A stretch of DNA of 64,000 nt from Phreatobacter cathodiphilus (GTDB taxonomy: Bacteria; Pseudomonadota; Alphaproteobacteria; Rhizobiales; Phreatobacteraceae), in NCBI RefSeq assembly GCF_003008515.1, contig NZ_CP027668.1, positions 3,947,001 to 4,011,000 on the forward strand, in the 5' to 3' direction. Positions within the stretch are counted from its first letter, which is position 1; every line of letters starts with the position of its first letter. The notes beneath the pieces were generated by a model that worked only from the letters and a program-made list of their open reading frames with translations, ran no database searches and was not told the origin of the DNA. Below are positions 44,058 through 51,317 of the stretch, piece by piece. A program made the position numbers and the translations under genes.

Positions 44058-44737
44058 GCGGTGCCGACAAGGGGTTTCTCTCCCGCTGGTCGCGGCTGAA
44101 GCGCCAGCCAGCCCCGGCACCCGAACCTCCGGCGCCGGCCGCAGAACCCGCCGCCGCGCCCCTGCCCGAGGGCCAGGCGCTGGACGACCTCTTGGCACAG
44201 CTTCCCCGCATCGAGGATCTCGTTCCCGGCCAGAGCCTCTCGGCCTTCATGCAGCCCTGGGTGCCGACCGGCATCCGCAACGCCGCGCTCCAGCGCATGT
44301 GGCTCCTCGACCCGGCGATCCGCGATTATGTCAGCCCGGCGCTCGACTACGCCTACGACTACAACACGCCCGGCGGCGCACCGGGATTCGGCCCGATGGA
44401 AACCGGCCGGGACGCCATCCGGGAGGTCGCCGAGATGTTCGACCGGGCCCTTGGCAAGGCGCCTGAGGCCGATGCGGCGACGGCGGCAGGCGAACACGAC
44501 AATGTGTCGCAATCCGGTTCGGCAAACGCCCCTGCCGATGCTGCGATGCAGCAATCCTTCCCTGGCACGGCAGTCGTGCGCACGGAGGTATCCGGCGCCT
44601 CGGAAAAGACGTCTGGAAAAGCACAGGAAATCGGCGGGGAAGACGCGAAGGCCCCTGCTGCGGTGCACAAGAGTGCGAGTGAAACGAAGGACTTGCGGCC
44701 TGTCGGTCGCCGCCACGGAGGGGCGCTGCCGGGTTAG
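44054..44737 (+). CDS. DUF3306 protein of the fdh locus
   Basis: 227-residue protein with a GTG start. N-terminal GFLSRWSRLKRQ, a Pro/Ala-rich linker (about 18-38), then the conserved core LPRIEDLVPGQSLSAFMQPWVP...ALQRMWLLDPAIRDYVSPALDYAYDYN, and a disordered Ala/Ser-rich tail ending VGRRHGGALPG, where DUF3306 members often carry His/Arg-rich ends. Last gene of the accessory run; 70 bp separate it from the helix-turn-helix/TorD gene. Confidence 0.8.
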   Translation: MSGADKGFLSRWSRLKRQPAPAPEPPAPAAEPAAAPLPEGQALDDLLAQLPRIEDLVPGQSLSAFMQPWVPTGIRNAALQRMWLLDPAIRDYVSPALDYAYDYNTPGGAPGFGPMETGRDAIREVAEMFDRALGKAPEADAATAAGEHDNVSQSGSANAPADAAMQQSFPGTAVVRTEVSGASEKTSGKAQEIGGEDAKAPAAVHKSASETKDLRPVGRRHGGALPG

Positions 44738-44754
44738 GAAGGCCCTATGATCGC

Positions 44755-44784
44755 TTGCCATCACCCCTCATAGCTTGTAGCTAT
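44755..44784 (+). promoter_or_regulatory. Candidate promoter with 6-3-6 palindromic operator
   Basis: The short low-GC spacer contains TTGCCA (44755-44760) and, 17 bp on, TAGCTA at 44778, a weak -35/-10 pair. Over the -10 lies a perfect inverted repeat ATAGCT-TGT-AGCTAT (44770-44784), 24-38 bases before the start at 44808. A repressor bound here would block the promoter. Likely operator of the downstream helix-turn-helix/TorD protein itself (inference). Confidence 0.45.
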
Positions 44785-44807
44785 TCTAAGGCAAATGTGG
44801 TCAGCCT

Positions 44808-45668
44808 ATGACCAAGGCGCGGGACAGCGCCGGTCGGGTTCCAAGGGATTGGGCAGCAGTGCGTGAGCGGGGACTAGAGGAAGCGATCAAGGCGGTCGGC
44901 GGGGTGGGTGCCCTGGCGCGGGCGCTCGGCATTTCGCAGCCCTCCGTCTCGAGCTGGAGCCGCGTTCCGCCCGAGCGCGTCATCGCCGTCGAGAAGGTCT
45001 CCGGGGTCGGCCGCCATGTTCTGCGCCCCGACCTCTATCCCGAGAGCCGCTCCTCCATCGCCGTCGCCATGGAGGCTGCCCGCGACAAGGCCGGCACCGA
45101 CGAGATGGACCGGCTGCGCTCCGCCGAATACGGACTGCTCGCCCTCCTGCTCTTCCGCGTGCCGACCGCCGAGGTTCTGCGCCAGGTCGCCGAGCTGAAG
45201 GGCGACGTCTCGGCCCTCGGCATGGCCCATCTCGCCCTGGCACGGGCGGCCGCCGAGACCGACGAGGAGAAGGTCGGCCGCGAGTTCTTCGACCTCTTCG
45301 TCGGCGTCGGACGCGGCGAACTGCTGCCCTACGCCTCCTACTATCTGACCGGCTTCCTGCACGAGCGGCCGCTCGCCGCCGTGCGGCAGTCCTTCGTCGA
45401 CCTCGGCATCATTCGCGAGGACGGGTCGCGCGAGCCGGAAGACCATATCGCCCTGCTCTTCGACGTGATGGCGAACCTCGCCGCGCGGACGATCGGCGAG
45501 GGCTACGAGACGGAGAAGGCCTTCTTCGAGGCGCATCTGAAGCCTTGGGCCGGCCGCTTCTTCGCGGATCTGGAATCGATGACGAACAGGCCTTTCTACG
45601 CCGCGGTGGGCGCGGTCGGCCGGCTGTTCGTCGCCATCGAAGACGAGGCTTTCTCCTTCGACGCCTGA
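44808..45668 (+). CDS. Helix-turn-helix domain fused to TorD-type chaperone
   Basis: 286-residue protein. Residues about 22-60 form a Cro/YdaS-like DNA-binding domain: GLEEAIKAVGGVGALARALGISQPSVSSWSRVPPERV (in parts), where ALARALGISQPSVSSW is a textbook helix-turn-helix. Residues about 95-270 match the TorD/DmsD chaperone family: AEYGLLALLLFRVPTAEVL, EFFDLFVGVGRGELLPYASYYLTGFLHERPL and PEDHIALLFDVMANLA. TorD proteins bind the TAT leader and apo form of molybdoenzymes. It starts the operon that encodes the TAT peptide and formate dehydrogenase subunits. The ribosome site is weak. The fusion suggests a chaperone that also controls transcription. Confidence 0.85.
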   Translation: MTKARDSAGRVPRDWAAVRERGLEEAIKAVGGVGALARALGISQPSVSSWSRVPPERVIAVEKVSGVGRHVLRPDLYPESRSSIAVAMEAARDKAGTDEMDRLRSAEYGLLALLLFRVPTAEVLRQVAELKGDVSALGMAHLALARAAAETDEEKVGREFFDLFVGVGRGELLPYASYYLTGFLHERPLAAVRQSFVDLGIIREDGSREPEDHIALLFDVMANLAARTIGEGYETEKAFFEAHLKPWAGRFFADLESMTNRPFYAAVGAVGRLFVAIEDEAFSFDA

Positions 45669-45698
45669 GGCGCGGAGGACGAATGGGAGGACACGACC

Positions 45699-45923
45699 AT
45701 GTCGGATCATGCCAAAACCAAGGGAAACGCCGGAGCTCCGGCCCGCCGCGACTTCCTCAAGGCGATGACCGGTGCCTCGGCCGTCGCCGCGGCCGCCGTG
45801 GTCGGCTCCGAGCCCGCCGAGGCCCAGGCCGTCACCCGTGAAAGCCGCGACGAGCGCACCAAGGCCCGCTACCAGGCCAATTCGGCGCACGTCCAGGCCT
45901 TCTACCGCACCAACCGCTACTGA
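45699..45923 (+). CDS. Formate dehydrogenase region TAT-signal small protein
   Basis: 74-residue protein with a twin-arginine signal ARRDFLKAMTGASAVAAAAVVGSEPAEAQ; the mature part of only about 30 residues (AVTRESRDERTKARYQANSAHVQAFYRTNRY) is charged and ends in a Tyr/Arg-rich tail. This is the FdhX-type peptide seen just before formate dehydrogenase alpha genes in many proteobacteria. Role unproven; it may be a small subunit or a TAT escort. Thirteen bases upstream of the alpha gene; GGAGG about nine bases before its ATG. Confidence 0.88.
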   Translation: MSDHAKTKGNAGAPARRDFLKAMTGASAVAAAAVVGSEPAEAQAVTRESRDERTKARYQANSAHVQAFYRTNRY

Positions 45924-45936
45924 GAGGCGCCCCCCC

Positions 45937-48888
45937 ATGCTCATCAAGCGCAAGTCCGAGGACGCCGCCCGCACCCGTCTCGCCGGCCTCGCCGGCGGCC
46001 TGACCTCCGGTGTGATGGATCGCCGTACCTTCCTCGCCCGCTCGGGCCTCACCGCCGCCGGCGCCATCGCCGTCGGCTCGCTGACTTTGGGCGCGGTGCG
46101 CCGCGCCGAGGCCGTCGCCGCGCCCCAGCCGGGCGTCGCCATCACGGTCAAGAAGAACCTCTGCACCCACTGCTCGGTCGGCTGCACCGTGCGCGCCGAG
46201 GTGCAGAACGGCGTCTGGACCGGCCAGGAGCCGGCCTGGGAGAGCCCGATCAACCGCGGCACCCACTGCGCCAAGGGCGCCGCCTCCCGCGAGCTCGTCT
46301 TCGGCGAGCGCCGCGTCAAATATCCGATGAAGCTCGTCGGCGGCCAGTGGCAGCGCATCTCGTGGGACCAGGCGTTCAACGAGATCGGCGACAAGATGAT
46401 GGAGATCCGCGGCAAGTCCGGCGCCGATTCCGTCTACATGCTCGGCTCGGCCAAGTTCACCAACGAGGCGGCCTATCTGTTCCGCAAGTTCGCCGCCTTC
46501 TGGGGCACCAACAACGTCGACCACCAGGCCCGCATCTGCCACTCCACCACCGTGGCGGGCGTCGCCAACACCTGGGGCTACGGCGCCCAGACGAACTCCT
46601 ACAACGACATCCGCAACTCCAAGACCATGATCATCATGGGCGGCAACCCCGCCGAGGCCCATCCCGTTTCGCTGCAGCACGTGCTGAGCGGCAAGGAGAT
46701 GAACCGCGCCAACATGATCGTCATCGACCCCCGCATGACGCGCACCGCGGCCCATGCGACCGAATATGTGCGTATCCGCTCCGGCACCGACATTCCGGTG
46801 ATCTGGGGCATCATGTGGCACATCATCAAGAACGGCTGGGAGGACAAGGACTTCCTCGCCAAGCGCGTCTACGGCATGTCCGAGGCGCTGAAGGAAGTGG
46901 AGAAGTGGGACCCCAAGACCGTCGAGGACGTCACCGGCGTTCCCGGCGCGCAGCTCGAGCGGGTCGCCAAGCTCTTCGCCACCGAGAAGCCCTCGACGCT
47001 GATCTGGTGCATGGGCGCCACCCAGCACACGGTCGGCACCGCCAACGTGCGCGCCTACTGCACGCTGCTCCTGCTCACCGGCAACGTCGGCTCCGCCGGC
47101 ACCGGCGCCAACATCTTCCGCGGCCACACCAACGTCCAGGGTGCGACCGACCTCGGCCTCGATGTCGGCAACCTGCCGCTCTATTACGGCCTGGTCGAGG
47201 GCGCGTGGCGCCATTGGGCCCGCGTCTGGGACGTGCCCTACGACTATTTCGTCTCCCGCTTCGACGACGTGCCGGCCAAGGCCGGGCGCGGCGCCCGCAC
47301 GGGCAAGCAGAACATGGAGGTCTCGGGCATCCCCTCCACCCGCTGGTTCGACGCCACCCTGCTCCCCGGCGAGCAGGTCGACCAGAAGGACAACGTCAAG
47401 GCCATGTTCGTCATGGGCCACGGCGGCAACACGATCCCGCGCGTGCCCGGCGCGGTCGAGGGCCTCGGCAAGCTCGACCTGCTCGTGGTGGTCGATCCCC
47501 ATCCGACCAACTTCGTCTCGCTCGGCAACCGGCGCGACGGCACCTACATCCTGCCCGCCTGCACCAACTTCGAGTGTGACGGGTCGCGCACCGCCTCCAA
47601 CCGCTCCATCCAGTGGGGCGAGAAGGTGGTCGAGCCGATCTTCGAATCGGCCAACGACTACTGGATCATCTACAAGTTCGCCCAGAAGCTCGGCTTCGCC
47701 GGCGAGATGTTCAAGAACATCCAGATGGTGAAGGGCAAGTACGGCGACGAGCCCCAGGCCGAATCCATCCTGCGCGAGATCAACCGCGGCGGCTGGTCCA
47801 CCGGCTATACCGGCCAGTCGCCGGAGCGCATCAAGGCGCACATGGCGAACCAGGACAAGTTCGACATCGTCACCCTGCGCGCGCCGAAGGAGCTCGCCGA
47901 CATCGGCGGCGACTATTACGGCCTGCCCTGGCCCTGCTGGGGCAAGCCGGAGGTCCGCCACCCCGGCACGCACATCCTCTACAACACAAACCTGCGCATG
48001 ATGGACGGCGGCGGCGCCTTCCGTCCGCGCTTCGGCCTGGAGCGCAACGGCGAGACCCTGCTGGCGCAGAACTCCTGGAACCTCGATTCCCCGATCCAGG
48101 ACGGCTATCCGGAGTTCACCTATGCCGTGTTCCAGCGCCTCGGCTGGGACGCCGACCTGACGGCGGAGGAGAAGGCGCAGATCGAACGCCAGGGCGGCGC
48201 CAATGTCGGCGCGGTGTCCTGGGCCACCGACCTGTCGGGCGGCATCCAGCGCGTCTGCCTGCAGAAGAACGTGGTGCCCTTCGGCAACGGCAAGGCCCGC
48301 GCCATCGCCTGGAACCTGCCCGATCCCGTGCCGATCCATCGCGAGCCGATCTACACGCCCCGCCCCGATCTCGTGGCCAAGTATCCGGCCCGCGCCGACG
48401 AGCGGAACCTGCGCATGCCCAACCTCCACACGACCTACCAGAAGGGCGCCGTGGACAAGGGCATCGCCCGCCAGTTCCCGATCATCCTCACCTCCGGCCG
48501 CCTGGTCGAATATGAGGGCGGCGGCGAGGAGACGCGGTCCAACAAGTGGCTCGCCGAGCTGCAGCAGGACATGTTCGTCGAGATCAACCCGCGGGATGCC
48601 GCCCAGCGCAACATCGCCGACGGCGGCTGGGTCTGGGTGGCCGGCCCCGAGGGCGGCCGCGCCCGGGTCAAGGCGCTCGTCACCGAGCGCGTCGGTCCCG
48701 GCGTCGCCTGGATGCCGTTCCACTTCGGTGGCTGGTACCAGGGCGAGGACCAGCGCAAGAACTATCCGCAGGGGGCCGATCCGATCGTCCTCGGCGAGAG
48801 CGTCAACACCGTGACCACCTACGGCTACGACCCGGTGACGGGCATGCACGAAGGCAAGGCCACGCTCTGCCAGATCCAGGCGGCGTGA
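45937..48888 (+). CDS. fdhA: Formate dehydrogenase alpha (catalytic) subunit
   Basis: 983-residue bis-MGD molybdo/tungsto-enzyme that oxidises formate to CO2. TAT leader with Arg29-Arg30 (DRRTFLARSG), [4Fe-4S] cluster by Cys76, Cys79, Cys83 and Cys111, catalytic Cys201 followed by His202 (ARICHSTTVAG), and the bis-MGD domains with IIMGGNPAEAHP, TGNVGSAGTGANIFRGH and the C-terminal LTSGRLVEYEGGGEETRSN. The catalytic residue is Cys, not selenocysteine (TGC at 46537). Exported to the periplasm with the beta subunit. The start lies after seven C bases; the ribosome site GAGAGG is close by. Confidence 0.95.
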   Translation: MLIKRKSEDAARTRLAGLAGGLTSGVMDRRTFLARSGLTAAGAIAVGSLTLGAVRRAEAVAAPQPGVAITVKKNLCTHCSVGCTVRAEVQNGVWTGQEPAWESPINRGTHCAKGAASRELVFGERRVKYPMKLVGGQWQRISWDQAFNEIGDKMMEIRGKSGADSVYMLGSAKFTNEAAYLFRKFAAFWGTNNVDHQARICHSTTVAGVANTWGYGAQTNSYNDIRNSKTMIIMGGNPAEAHPVSLQHVLSGKEMNRANMIVIDPRMTRTAAHATEYVRIRSGTDIPVIWGIMWHIIKNGWEDKDFLAKRVYGMSEALKEVEKWDPKTVEDVTGVPGAQLERVAKLFATEKPSTLIWCMGATQHTVGTANVRAYCTLLLLTGNVGSAGTGANIFRGHTNVQGATDLGLDVGNLPLYYGLVEGAWRHWARVWDVPYDYFVSRFDDVPAKAGRGARTGKQNMEVSGIPSTRWFDATLLPGEQVDQKDNVKAMFVMGHGGNTIPRVPGAVEGLGKLDLLVVVDPHPTNFVSLGNRRDGTYILPACTNFECDGSRTASNRSIQWGEKVVEPIFESANDYWIIYKFAQKLGFAGEMFKNIQMVKGKYGDEPQAESILREINRGGWSTGYTGQSPERIKAHMANQDKFDIVTLRAPKELADIGGDYYGLPWPCWGKPEVRHPGTHILYNTNLRMMDGGGAFRPRFGLERNGETLLAQNSWNLDSPIQDGYPEFTYAVFQRLGWDADLTAEEKAQIERQGGANVGAVSWATDLSGGIQRVCLQKNVVPFGNGKARAIAWNLPDPVPIHREPIYTPRPDLVAKYPARADERNLRMPNLHTTYQKGAVDKGIARQFPIILTSGRLVEYEGGGEETRSNKWLAELQQDMFVEINPRDAAQRNIADGGWVWVAGPEGGRARVKALVTERVGPGVAWMPFHFGGWYQGEDQRKNYPQGADPIVLGESVNTVTTYGYDPVTGMHEGKATLCQIQAA

Positions 48889-48904
48889 GAGGGAGGACCG
48901 AACC

Positions 48905-49501
48905 ATGGCCCGCATGAAATTCCTCTGCGACGCTGATCGCTGCATCGAGTGCAACGCCTGCGTCACCGCCTGCAAGAACGAGCACGACGTGCCGTGGGGC
49001 ATCAACCGCCGGCGCGTCGTCACCCTCAACGACGGCAAGCCGGGCGAGCGCTCCATCTCCATGGCCTGCATGCACTGCACCGACGCGCCCTGCGCGGCGG
49101 TCTGTCCGGTGAACTGCTTCTACACCACGGCGGATGCGGTCGTGCTCCACTCCAAGGAGCTGTGCATCGGCTGCGGCTACTGCTTCTACGCCTGCCCCTT
49201 CGGCGCACCGCAATATCCGCGCGTCGGCAATTTCGGCTCGCGCGGCAAGATGGACAAGTGCACCTACTGCGCCGGCGGCCCCCTCGCCGACGGCTCCGCC
49301 GCCGAATACGCCTCCTACGGGGCCAACCGCCTCGCCGAGGGCAAGCTGCCGCTCTGCGCCGAGATGTGCTCCACCAAGGCGCTGCTCGCCGGCGACAGCG
49401 ACATGATCGCGACCATCTACAAGGAGCGCGTGCTGAAGCGCGGCTACGGCTCCGGCGCCTGGGGCTGGCAGACGGCCTACAAGGAAACCATCGCCATCTG
49501 A
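48905..49501 (+). CDS. fdhB: Formate dehydrogenase beta subunit (four 4Fe-4S)
   Basis: 198-residue electron-transfer subunit. Cys motifs for four [4Fe-4S] clusters: CIECNACVTACKNE, CMHCTDAPCAAVCPVNC, CIGCGYCFYACPFGAP and CTYC...CAEMCSTKA. It lacks the C-terminal transmembrane helix found in the longer E. coli FdnH, so membrane anchoring depends on gamma alone; this is the shorter FDH3-type subunit. It has no signal and is exported piggy-back on alpha. 16 bp after fdhA. Confidence 0.94.
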   Translation: MARMKFLCDADRCIECNACVTACKNEHDVPWGINRRRVVTLNDGKPGERSISMACMHCTDAPCAAVCPVNCFYTTADAVVLHSKELCIGCGYCFYACPFGAPQYPRVGNFGSRGKMDKCTYCAGGPLADGSAAEYASYGANRLAEGKLPLCAEMCSTKALLAGDSDMIATIYKERVLKRGYGSGAWGWQTAYKETIAI

Positions 49502-49509
49502 TCCGTCGC

Positions 49510-49531
49510 GGCGGCGGGTTCGCCCGCCGCC
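49510..49531 (+). other. TTCG-loop hairpin between beta and gamma genes
   Basis: Perfect 9-bp stem GGCGGCGGG/CCCGCCGCC with a TTCG loop, right after the beta stop. No T run. A likely mRNA stability or processing element that sets subunit ratios. Confidence 0.55.
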
Positions 49532-49564
49532 TCATCGCCTCGTCAATTCCGGATGGCCGCAGGG

Positions 49565-49579
49565 TGCGGACCGTCCGCA
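49565..49579 (+). promoter_or_regulatory. Small hairpin abutting gamma-gene ribosome site
   Basis: TGCGGA-CCG-TCCGCA, a perfect 6-bp stem, ends one base before the GGGAGGA ribosome site of the gamma gene (ATG 49594). It could influence ribosome access. Weak as a functional claim. Confidence 0.35.
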
Positions 49580-49593
49580 GGGAGGACCATCCG

Positions 49594-50613
49594 ATGCGCG
49601 TCTCGCTTCGGTCTCTCGTTGCAGCCCTCGCCGTTGCAATGGCCGTCTTCGTCGCTGCGCCGGCCTTCGCCCAGCAGCCGGCTTCCGTGAATCCGACCGC
49701 CGCCTCCGTCAAGGAGCAGCAGCTGATGCAGGCCCTGCAGGCGGGCACGCCCGGCCAGGGCACCACGCTCTCCGGCCGCATCACCATTCCCGACGCGGGT
49801 GCCGGCAATCTCATCCAGCCCCAGGGCCAGGCCTGGCGGGCCTTCCACCAGGGCACCATGCACTGGATCGGCGCCATCGCCATCCTCGGCATGCTGGCGG
49901 CGCTCACCCTCTTCTACCTGGTGCGCGGCCGCATCATGATCGAGGCCGGCCGCTCCGGCGCCTCCATCCTGCGCTTCTCCACCTTCGAGCGCTTCATCCA
50001 CTGGCTCACGGCGGGCTGCTTCATCATCCTCGCCCTGTCGGGGCTGAACGTCACCTTCGGCAAGTTCATCCTGGCGCCGATCGTCGGCGAGGGCGCCTTC
50101 GCCGCCCTGTCGCAGTGGGCCAAATACGCCCACAACTACCTCGCCTGGCCCTTCATGCTCGGGCTGGTCTTCATGTTCGTCACCTGGGTGATCCACAACA
50201 TCCCCGACGGCACGGACATCGTCTGGTTCAAGAAGGGCGGCGGCCTCGTCGGCGGCGAGCATCCCCCCGCCAAGAAGTTCAACGCCGGACAGAAGCTCAT
50301 CTTCTGGTCGGTGATCGTCGGCGGCGGCCTGCTCTCCCTGTCGGGCGTCTACATGCTCTTCCCGGCCTCGGCCGGCGGCGTGCTCGCCCTGCAGTTCTGG
50401 AACATCGTCCACGGGGTCGTCGCGGTTCTGCTCATCGCCGCCATGATCGCCCACATCTATATCGGCTCCATCGGCATGGAGGGAGCGGCGGACGCCATGA
50501 CCTCCGGCGAGGTCGATCTCAACTGGGCCAAGGAGCACCATTCGCTCTGGGTCGAGGAGAAGCTGGCGCGCGGCGCCGTGCATCCCCACGCCGCCGGCCA
50601 GCCGGCCGAATAA
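49594..50613 (+). CDS. fdhC: Formate dehydrogenase gamma subunit, cytochrome b556
   Basis: 339-residue membrane subunit. Cleavable-looking signal (MRVSLRSLVAALAVAMAVFVAAPAFAQ, in parts), a periplasmic stretch to about 95, then helices at about 88-110, 132-155, 178-200, 235-258 and 272-295. Heme b ligands are likely among the His in FERFIHWL, YAHNYLAWP and NIVHGVVA / MIAHIYIG. It passes electrons from the beta subunit to quinone. The signal plus extra N-terminal segment is the long form usual in alphaproteobacteria. Start at 49594 with GGAGGA. Confidence 0.93.
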   Translation: MRVSLRSLVAALAVAMAVFVAAPAFAQQPASVNPTAASVKEQQLMQALQAGTPGQGTTLSGRITIPDAGAGNLIQPQGQAWRAFHQGTMHWIGAIAILGMLAALTLFYLVRGRIMIEAGRSGASILRFSTFERFIHWLTAGCFIILALSGLNVTFGKFILAPIVGEGAFAALSQWAKYAHNYLAWPFMLGLVFMFVTWVIHNIPDGTDIVWFKKGGGLVGGEHPPAKKFNAGQKLIFWSVIVGGGLLSLSGVYMLFPASAGGVLALQFWNIVHGVVAVLLIAAMIAHIYIGSIGMEGAADAMTSGEVDLNWAKEHHSLWVEEKLARGAVHPHAAGQPAE

Positions 50614-50637
50614 GCGGGCGACCCATCCTCGTCAGGC

Positions 50638-50668
50638 ACGCCCGGTCGCAAGGCCGGGCGTCGTCGTT
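50638..50668 (+). terminator. Probable terminator after fdh structural genes
   Basis: An 8-bp stem (ACGCCCGG 50638-50645, CCGGGCGT 50654-50661) followed by CGTCGTTT. Separates the fdh subunits from mobB. Confidence 0.6.
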
Positions 50669-50737
50669 TCAGGGGCTGGCGGCGCCGTCGCCGCCGCCCT
50701 AGTGTCCCGGCGAACGACGATCGGAGGCTGAGGCGCG

Positions 50738-51313
50738 ATGAAGGTGGTGGGACTGGCCGGCTGGAGCGGAGCGGGCAAGACGACGCTGCTGGCCCGGGTC
50801 ATTCCCGTGCTCACCGGGCGGGGTCTCGCCGTCTCCACCGTCAAGCACGCCCATCACGCCTTCGACATCGACCAGCCGGGCAAGGATTCCCATGCCCATC
50901 GGGAGGCGGGAGCCCGCGAGGTGCTCGTCGCCTCCGGCCGCCGCTGGGCGCTGATGCACGAGCTGCGTGACGAGGAGGAGCCGCGCCTCGCCGATCTCCT
51001 GGCCCGGCTCTCCCCGGTCGATCTCGTCATCGTCGAGGGCTTCAAGCGCGAGGCCCATCCCAAGGTCGAGATCCATCGCGCCGCCAACGGCAAGCCCTGG
51101 CTCTTCCCCGACGTCTCCCATGTCCGCGGCCTGATCTGCGACGCGGAGCCGCCGGGCTGGACCGGCCCGCGCGTCGGGCTCGATGACGCGGAGGCCGCCG
51201 CCGGCCTCCTGGCCGCCGCTGCCGAGCCCCTCGCCGAGGTCGTCGGCCGGCTGCGCGCATCCGCGCCGATCGAACTCGCGCGTCAGCCGCGCAAATCGGC
51301 CCGGGCCTCCTGA
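50738..51313 (+). CDS. mobB: Molybdopterin-guanine dinucleotide biosynthesis protein MobB
   Basis: 191-residue GTP-binding protein with P-loop GWSGAGKTTLL (about 7-17), STVKHAHHAFDIDQPGKDSHAHREAGA and DLVIVEGFKREAHPKVEIHR. It assists MobA in making bis-MGD, the cofactor of the formate dehydrogenase encoded upstream. Four bases before moeA. Confidence 0.92.
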   Translation: MKVVGLAGWSGAGKTTLLARVIPVLTGRGLAVSTVKHAHHAFDIDQPGKDSHAHREAGAREVLVASGRRWALMHELRDEEEPRLADLLARLSPVDLVIVEGFKREAHPKVEIHRAANGKPWLFPDVSHVRGLICDAEPPGWTGPRVGLDDAEAAAGLLAAAAEPLAEVVGRLRASAPIELARQPRKSARAS

Positions 51314-51317
51314 CGCC

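Noticed and set aside
46144-46270. Possible soluble NAD-dependent formate dehydrogenase
   Set aside because: The alpha subunit has a TAT leader, the beta subunit is of the four-cluster type and a cytochrome b gamma subunit follows, so it is the membrane-bound periplasmic type. There are no NuoE/NuoF-like genes.
46537-46539. Possible selenocysteine in formate dehydrogenase
   Set aside because: The catalytic codon is TGC (Cys201), not TGA, and the frame is uninterrupted.
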